DNA of 10,329 nucleotides, taken from Larix sibirica. Lineage: Eukaryota > Streptophyta > Pinopsida > Pinales > Pinaceae. The stretch lies in NCBI GenBank assembly GCA_004151065.3, contig NWUY0300001040.1, positions 8,311 through 18,639 of the forward strand. The letters are read 5' to 3'. The notes under the pieces are model-generated. The model did not search any database. It saw only the letters and a program-made list of their open reading frames with translations, and was not told where the DNA came from. Position 1 is the first letter of the stretch, and each line of letters begins with the position of its first letter. A program made the position numbers and the translations under genes. This document shows positions 7,575 through 10,329 of the stretch, in pieces.

Positions 7575-8017
7575 CGATAAACATAAGTGTCTAACTTATT
7601 AGCAATTGAATTCATCTCTCTATGGATAAAAGTAAAGTTGAAAGATAAAATTTTTGAGAGGGAATCCCAAACTAATTGGGTATAACACTTCAAGAGTTTG
7701 TTTGCGGGGGTGTAAATTCATTTGAAAATGTTGTTCAATAATTTAGAATCATTGAAGACCATTAAATATTTACAACCCAATTTTACAACATTCTCTAACC
7801 CCAACAAAAGCGCTTCTAATTCAACTACATTAATGGTACTCAAAAAATTAATCCGAAAAGAAAATTTATGTACCTTTTTGATGGGTGAGTACAATATTAT
7901 GTTTGCACTATTTCCTTCCCCGGAATAAGCAACATCATAGTGAATGTGGCGGATCTGATCATAAATATCTACAACCTGTAGATTTAAGTATGAATCTTCT
8001 TCTTCTGCGAAGATATA
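7575..8017 (-). pseudogene. Archaeal-type RNase H domain between protease and reverse transcriptase
   Basis: RNase H of this type removes RNA from RNA-DNA hybrids; plant Tat-group Ty3 elements acquired one in addition to their native domain. The frame opens with YIFAEEED, then HIHYDVAYSGEGNSANIILY with catalytic Asp at 7934-7936, NVVELEALLLGLENVVKLGC with Glu at 7820-7822, LMVFNDSKLL with Asp at 7748-7750, and, past one stop (7718-7720), FIHREMNSIANKLD, where the final acidic position is Asn (7598-7600). All four sites lie in the same frame, and that frame is also the frame of the protease tail, separated only by a stop at 8018-8020. Three of four acidic residues survive, making this the best-preserved catalytic site in the window. 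Confidence 0.88.
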
Positions 8018-8614
8018 TTAAATCCCTAGTTTGAGTTCAATGTAGTTGACGTGAGGTTCAAGGAGGATTTCGACATCACAAGGGGATATTTTATCCTCCC
8101 AATGCACAATGAAATTCTTGGCCCCCTTTTGGATAATCATGTGTGTACCATCCATGAACATATATCCACTTGAAAAGGCTTTCGAATCATTCCTTGGGAT
8201 GATAGAATAGCTACTCACACCCATATCCATCACTTGTATGTTATAGGTTGTTTGGATCATTGGATGAGCACAAAAGACAAGGGTGATAGCTTTGATCTCT
8301 CGTATGGTAGTCTATTGTTGCTTGTTGAAATCTAGCATTTTTTTAGGGTTTTCATTAGTGTGCGATAGGCCCAACTCCTCCATGATAATATTTTACATGA
8401 AATTTGGACTAGAATCCCTATCCACTAAGTAACAGTGTGCAATTTTTTTCATGATTTTCATGGACATGTAAAAAGGGAGGTGTTTAGCCATACCTATAGG
8501 TGGATTCATGGCCATAACATCCTTCTTTGGGATTTCTCCCTCATCTTCATGAACCAAGTTGGTGCTTGAAGGAACCATGTTAGATAATGTGTTGGGTTGT
8601 GATTGGCTAGCCAA
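8018..8614 (-). pseudogene. Ty3/gypsy retropepsin-like protease, broken
   Basis: The protease cuts the gag-pol polyprotein. An open stretch (8393-8614) ends PPIGMAKHLPFYMSMKIMKK then AHCYLVDRDSSPNFM, matching the approach to the active-site loop of retropepsins of this group. Where canonical enzymes have Asp-Thr/Ser-Gly, this copy has Asp-Arg-Asp (8414-8422). A stop at 8393-8395 follows, then IIMEELGLSHTNENPKKM and, in the open frame 8018-8260, YNIQVMDMGVSSYSIIPRND, GYMFMDGTHMIIQKG and PHVNYIELKLGI, the C-terminal half. The tail is in frame with the archaeal-type RNase H that follows. Some related elements deviate from Thr/Ser at the second motif position, so part of the change may be inherited. 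Confidence 0.82.
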
Positions 8615-8814
8615 TAAATTCTTTATATTCTCTTGTTGTTTGGATGTTGATTCTATGTATAGTAGTATAATGCTAGTTTCGAATCATTGGTCAATTATTC
8701 AACAATGTTATATTTATAGAAATAAGGGGGGATGATCAATGCTTGTGGTTGTTGGGTAACAAGAATGTTGGCATGTGGCCCCAATTTCTCGGGAGCTGAG
8801 TTGGCATGTTGTTA
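8615..8814 (-). other. Gag-protease connector of Ty3 element C
   Basis: No domain is recognised. In minus reading this joins the end of the nucleocapsid region (WDDDNDVMVINTGNQSY, ending near 8815) to the protease approach. Small polar residues with several stops are seen, consistent with a flexible linker that has decayed. No promoter, RNA gene or alternative coding feature is apparent on either strand. Confidence 0.45.
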
Positions 8815-9587
8815 GAGTACGATTGATTCCCGGTGTTGATAACCATGACATCATTATCATCATCCCAATTGACGGTATCTATGGTAATGTTTTATATTCT
8901 CCCAAATATCATTTCCATTGCACTTTTCCTTAGTTCATGGGTGATTTCATCGTGATGATCTTCACAAAAATATATGCCGAGCACAAGGTAGGATAGTTCT
9001 CGGTTGAGATTTTGGAGGTTGAACTAGAGAGGGAGCTTGCATTGAGGATTTGGGGGCTGAATGAGCACTAATATCCCTCTTCAAAGATAGTATTATTTTA
9101 TTCATATCTTGAATTAGCTACAAGAAAGCTTAAATATGCGTATGTTCATTTGGATCTTCAAGAGGAAAACTAGTTCTTAAAGCCTTCTCCTCGTATTCAG
9201 GATAGATTTGCAAGGTCGAACCTAGATTATCAACATTCTTCTCCGCTAACCATTTTCAGTAGAGGGTGGAAAAGCATTGTTATAGTGGATAAGGAAAGCC
9301 TAGTTATGGGGTCTAATAATCTTAGGAATTTGATTATAAAGCTTGGTGAAGTGAAGATTAAAATTCTTTATGGTTTCTCCCAGGTTGAAGGTTAAGTTAT
9401 TGTAGCTCTTAAGTAGATCAGCTGGACTCTGAGGTTTCCCGTAGGTTGATTTGATTTAGTAACTGAGTTCAACCCAAGTGGAAAAGGCATTAGGAGGGAG
9501 TTTGAAGAATTCAATGGCTTCTCTTCCTTCAAGTGAATTTATAAAAAAGCACTGTTGGCAATGGCCTAAGTGGGCACAATTTTGATG
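8815..9587 (-). pseudogene. Ty3/gypsy gag, N-terminally truncated and broken
   Basis: Gag forms the capsid and binds element RNA. The readable part starts near 9587 with CAHLGHCQQC, then FFINSLEGREAIEFFKLPPN and STWVELSY, IKSTYGKPQSPADLLKSYNN, LGETIKNFNLHFTKLYNQIP and IRPHN: the capsid domain of plant retrotransposon gag. Further on come EYEEKALRTSFPLEDPNE, then CEDHHDEITHELR (8928-8966), a nucleocapsid metal-binding-like segment that keeps a single Cys in this frame, and WDDDNDVMVINTGNQSY (about 8865-8815). Stops include one after LSY and one after PHN. Upstream of 9590 the resemblance ends abruptly and composition changes, so the N-terminal part has been replaced or removed. Confidence 0.82.
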
Positions 9588-9601
9588 AAGTATAGTTTTT
9601 G

Positions 9602-9706
9602 GAACTGCGCAGTTCAGGCTGCGAAGTCAGATGTCACAATTTTTTGGAGTGTGCAGCTCGGATTGCGTAGTCAGTTTTGTGCAGTTAAGCTGGTGCGCAG
9701 TGCCAG
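9602..9706. repeat. Degenerate GCGCAG/TGCAGT repeat block
   Basis: The block starts with the perfect 14-bp palindrome gaactgcgcagttc (9602-9615). Variants follow: CTGCGAAGTC (from 9619), GTGCAGCTC, TTGCGTAGTC, GTGCAGTT and GTGCGCAGTG, interrupted by a T-rich run near 9640. Roughly six diverged copies of a 10-15-bp motif are seen with irregular spacing. The composition differs sharply from the gag region on its left. Confidence 0.6.
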
Positions 9707-9941
9707 CGTAACAACCGTTTTTGGTAAAGTGTACAAGGGAAGGTCGATCTATGGAAGCGACCTATTTTGAGTAAGAAGCAAAGTAGAGATAGAGGAAAGC
9801 AACCTGTCAAGAGAGTGGAGGCAAGCAGTTAAGGAGCTAAGCCATGAGGTTGACAGTGACATGAAGGCTAAAGGGGCGGAAAGTGACAGGCCANCGGCAG
9901 GAAACCTTCAAGCCGCTCGATGTGTCCTTGGGGGCAAGTGA

Positions 9942-9974
9942 GAGTCAAGTGCTGTCACCTGATTTACTTGACTC
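9942..9974. repeat. Hairpin with 9-bp perfect stem
   Basis: Arms GAGTCAAGT (9942-9950) and ACTTGACTC (9966-9974) are exact inverted repeats around a 15-base loop. A second, weaker inverted repeat follows at once (CTAGG 9981-9985, CCTAG 9992-9996). No T-run follows that would suggest a transcription terminator, and no known RNA fold was recognised. Confidence 0.5.
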
Positions 9975-10329
9975 CTCCGTCTAGGCTTACTCCTAGCGAA
10001 GCCAAGGGGGGTGGTCCCTATTAAAATAATCTAAGGCTTGAAAGCAAGAAATACAACTTAGGAGTTGATAAAAAAAATACAAGATATAGATACAAAAGCA
10101 AACTAATCTAGCAATTAGTGTTCTACTAAGCTAGAAGGAGAGTCTAAGCTATAAATTAGTACTTCAAAACATAAATAGCAGATATATAATAAGACTAGTG
10201 CCTCGAAGTAAAATGAGGCAACTGAAACAAGGCAACTACAAAAATTATATAAAGTAAATCAAACTCGCGAGTGCAGAATCTTTAAAGTGGAATATGATAT
10301 ATCAGTAAAGTGCTTGCTTAGACTTGCTT

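Larger units (their letters stand above)
4514..9590 (-). mobile_element. Ty3/gypsy retrotransposon C, gag-pol body, degenerate
   Basis: The minus strand carries, in order, gag (about 9587-8815), protease (8614-8021), archaeal-type RNase H (about 8017-7575), a linker, reverse transcriptase (about 7250-6239), native RNase H (about 6265-6009) and integrase (about 5790-4514). Reverse transcriptase before integrase is the Ty3/gypsy order. The extra RNase H points to the non-chromovirus Tat-like group, known to carry a second, archaeal-type RNase H. No LTR, primer site or polypurine tract for C is visible, so both ends are lost, interrupted or outside the window. Stops, frameshifts and substitutions at catalytic residues in most enzyme domains show an old, dead copy. 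Domains remain collinear and spacing is near normal, so decay has been mostly by point changes. Confidence 0.92.
9591..10329. other. Unassigned, non-coding region right of Ty3 gag
   Basis: No protein, RNA gene, primer-binding site or clear LTR end is recognised on either strand. The left part (about 9600-9980) is clearly richer in G and C than the retroelement coding DNA beside it and holds a degenerate GCGCAG-type repeat block and a hairpin; the right part (10020-10329) is AT-rich, with short direct repeats such as GGCAACT. The 66-residue frame at 9570-9770 (plus) spans the repeat block and resembles nothing. It could be the 5' leader or LTR of element C that is too diverged to recognise, or a piece of another element that displaced the gag N-terminus. 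One undetermined base lies at 9894. Confidence 0.5.

Noticed and set aside
9570-9770. 66-residue plus-strand reading frame with many Cys and Val
   Set aside because: It crosses the gag border and is made largely of the GCGCAG repeat block; no start context or domain supports it.

Overview
The window looks like intergenic, repeat-dominated DNA from a large plant nuclear genome. It is AT-rich and contains no intact cellular gene, RNA gene or bacterial signal. Nearly everything recognisable is decayed LTR-retrotransposon sequence, and all of it points to the minus strand. Domain wording and LTR/primer-site layout are those of plant Ty1/copia and Ty3/gypsy elements. The species cannot be read from the sequence. 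Two undetermined bases (3557, 9894) indicate a draft assembly.

Layout from left to right. (1) 1-600 is the leader of a minus-strand LTR element A, with three degenerate copies of a repeat built around a palindrome and a primer-binding site at 587-598. (2) 601-1308 is a complete-looking 708-bp LTR of element A, with the TG..CA ends and short terminal inverted repeats. The rest of A lies left of the window. (3) 1309-4401 is the 5' part of a Ty1/copia element B, also minus strand: LTR 3932-4401, primer site 3920-3931, a tandemly duplicated leader and gag start (3211-3909), gag with a damaged zinc knuckle, and a degenerate integrase that reads up to the border with A. Element A therefore appears to be inserted in B. 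(4) 4402-4513 is a short unassigned spacer. (5) 4514 to about 9590 is a nearly full-length coding region of a Ty3/gypsy element C on the minus strand: gag, protease, an archaeal-type RNase H, reverse transcriptase, native RNase H and integrase, with many stops and frameshifts and no LTR in the window. (6) About 9590-10329 is unassigned, GC-richer at its left end, with a degenerate GCGCAG-type repeat block and a hairpin.

No element here can be autonomous. In C, all three catalytic Asp of reverse transcriptase are replaced, the integrase Glu is Lys and the protease Asp-Thr/Ser-Gly motif is altered. In B, the second integrase Asp is Tyr and the last zinc-knuckle Cys is Tyr. The most interesting biology is the order of domains in C: a second, archaeal-type RNase H sits between protease and reverse transcriptase, in the same frame as the protease tail, and keeps three of its four acidic residues, while the native RNase H has lost its first catalytic Asp. 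I see no new non-transposon system.
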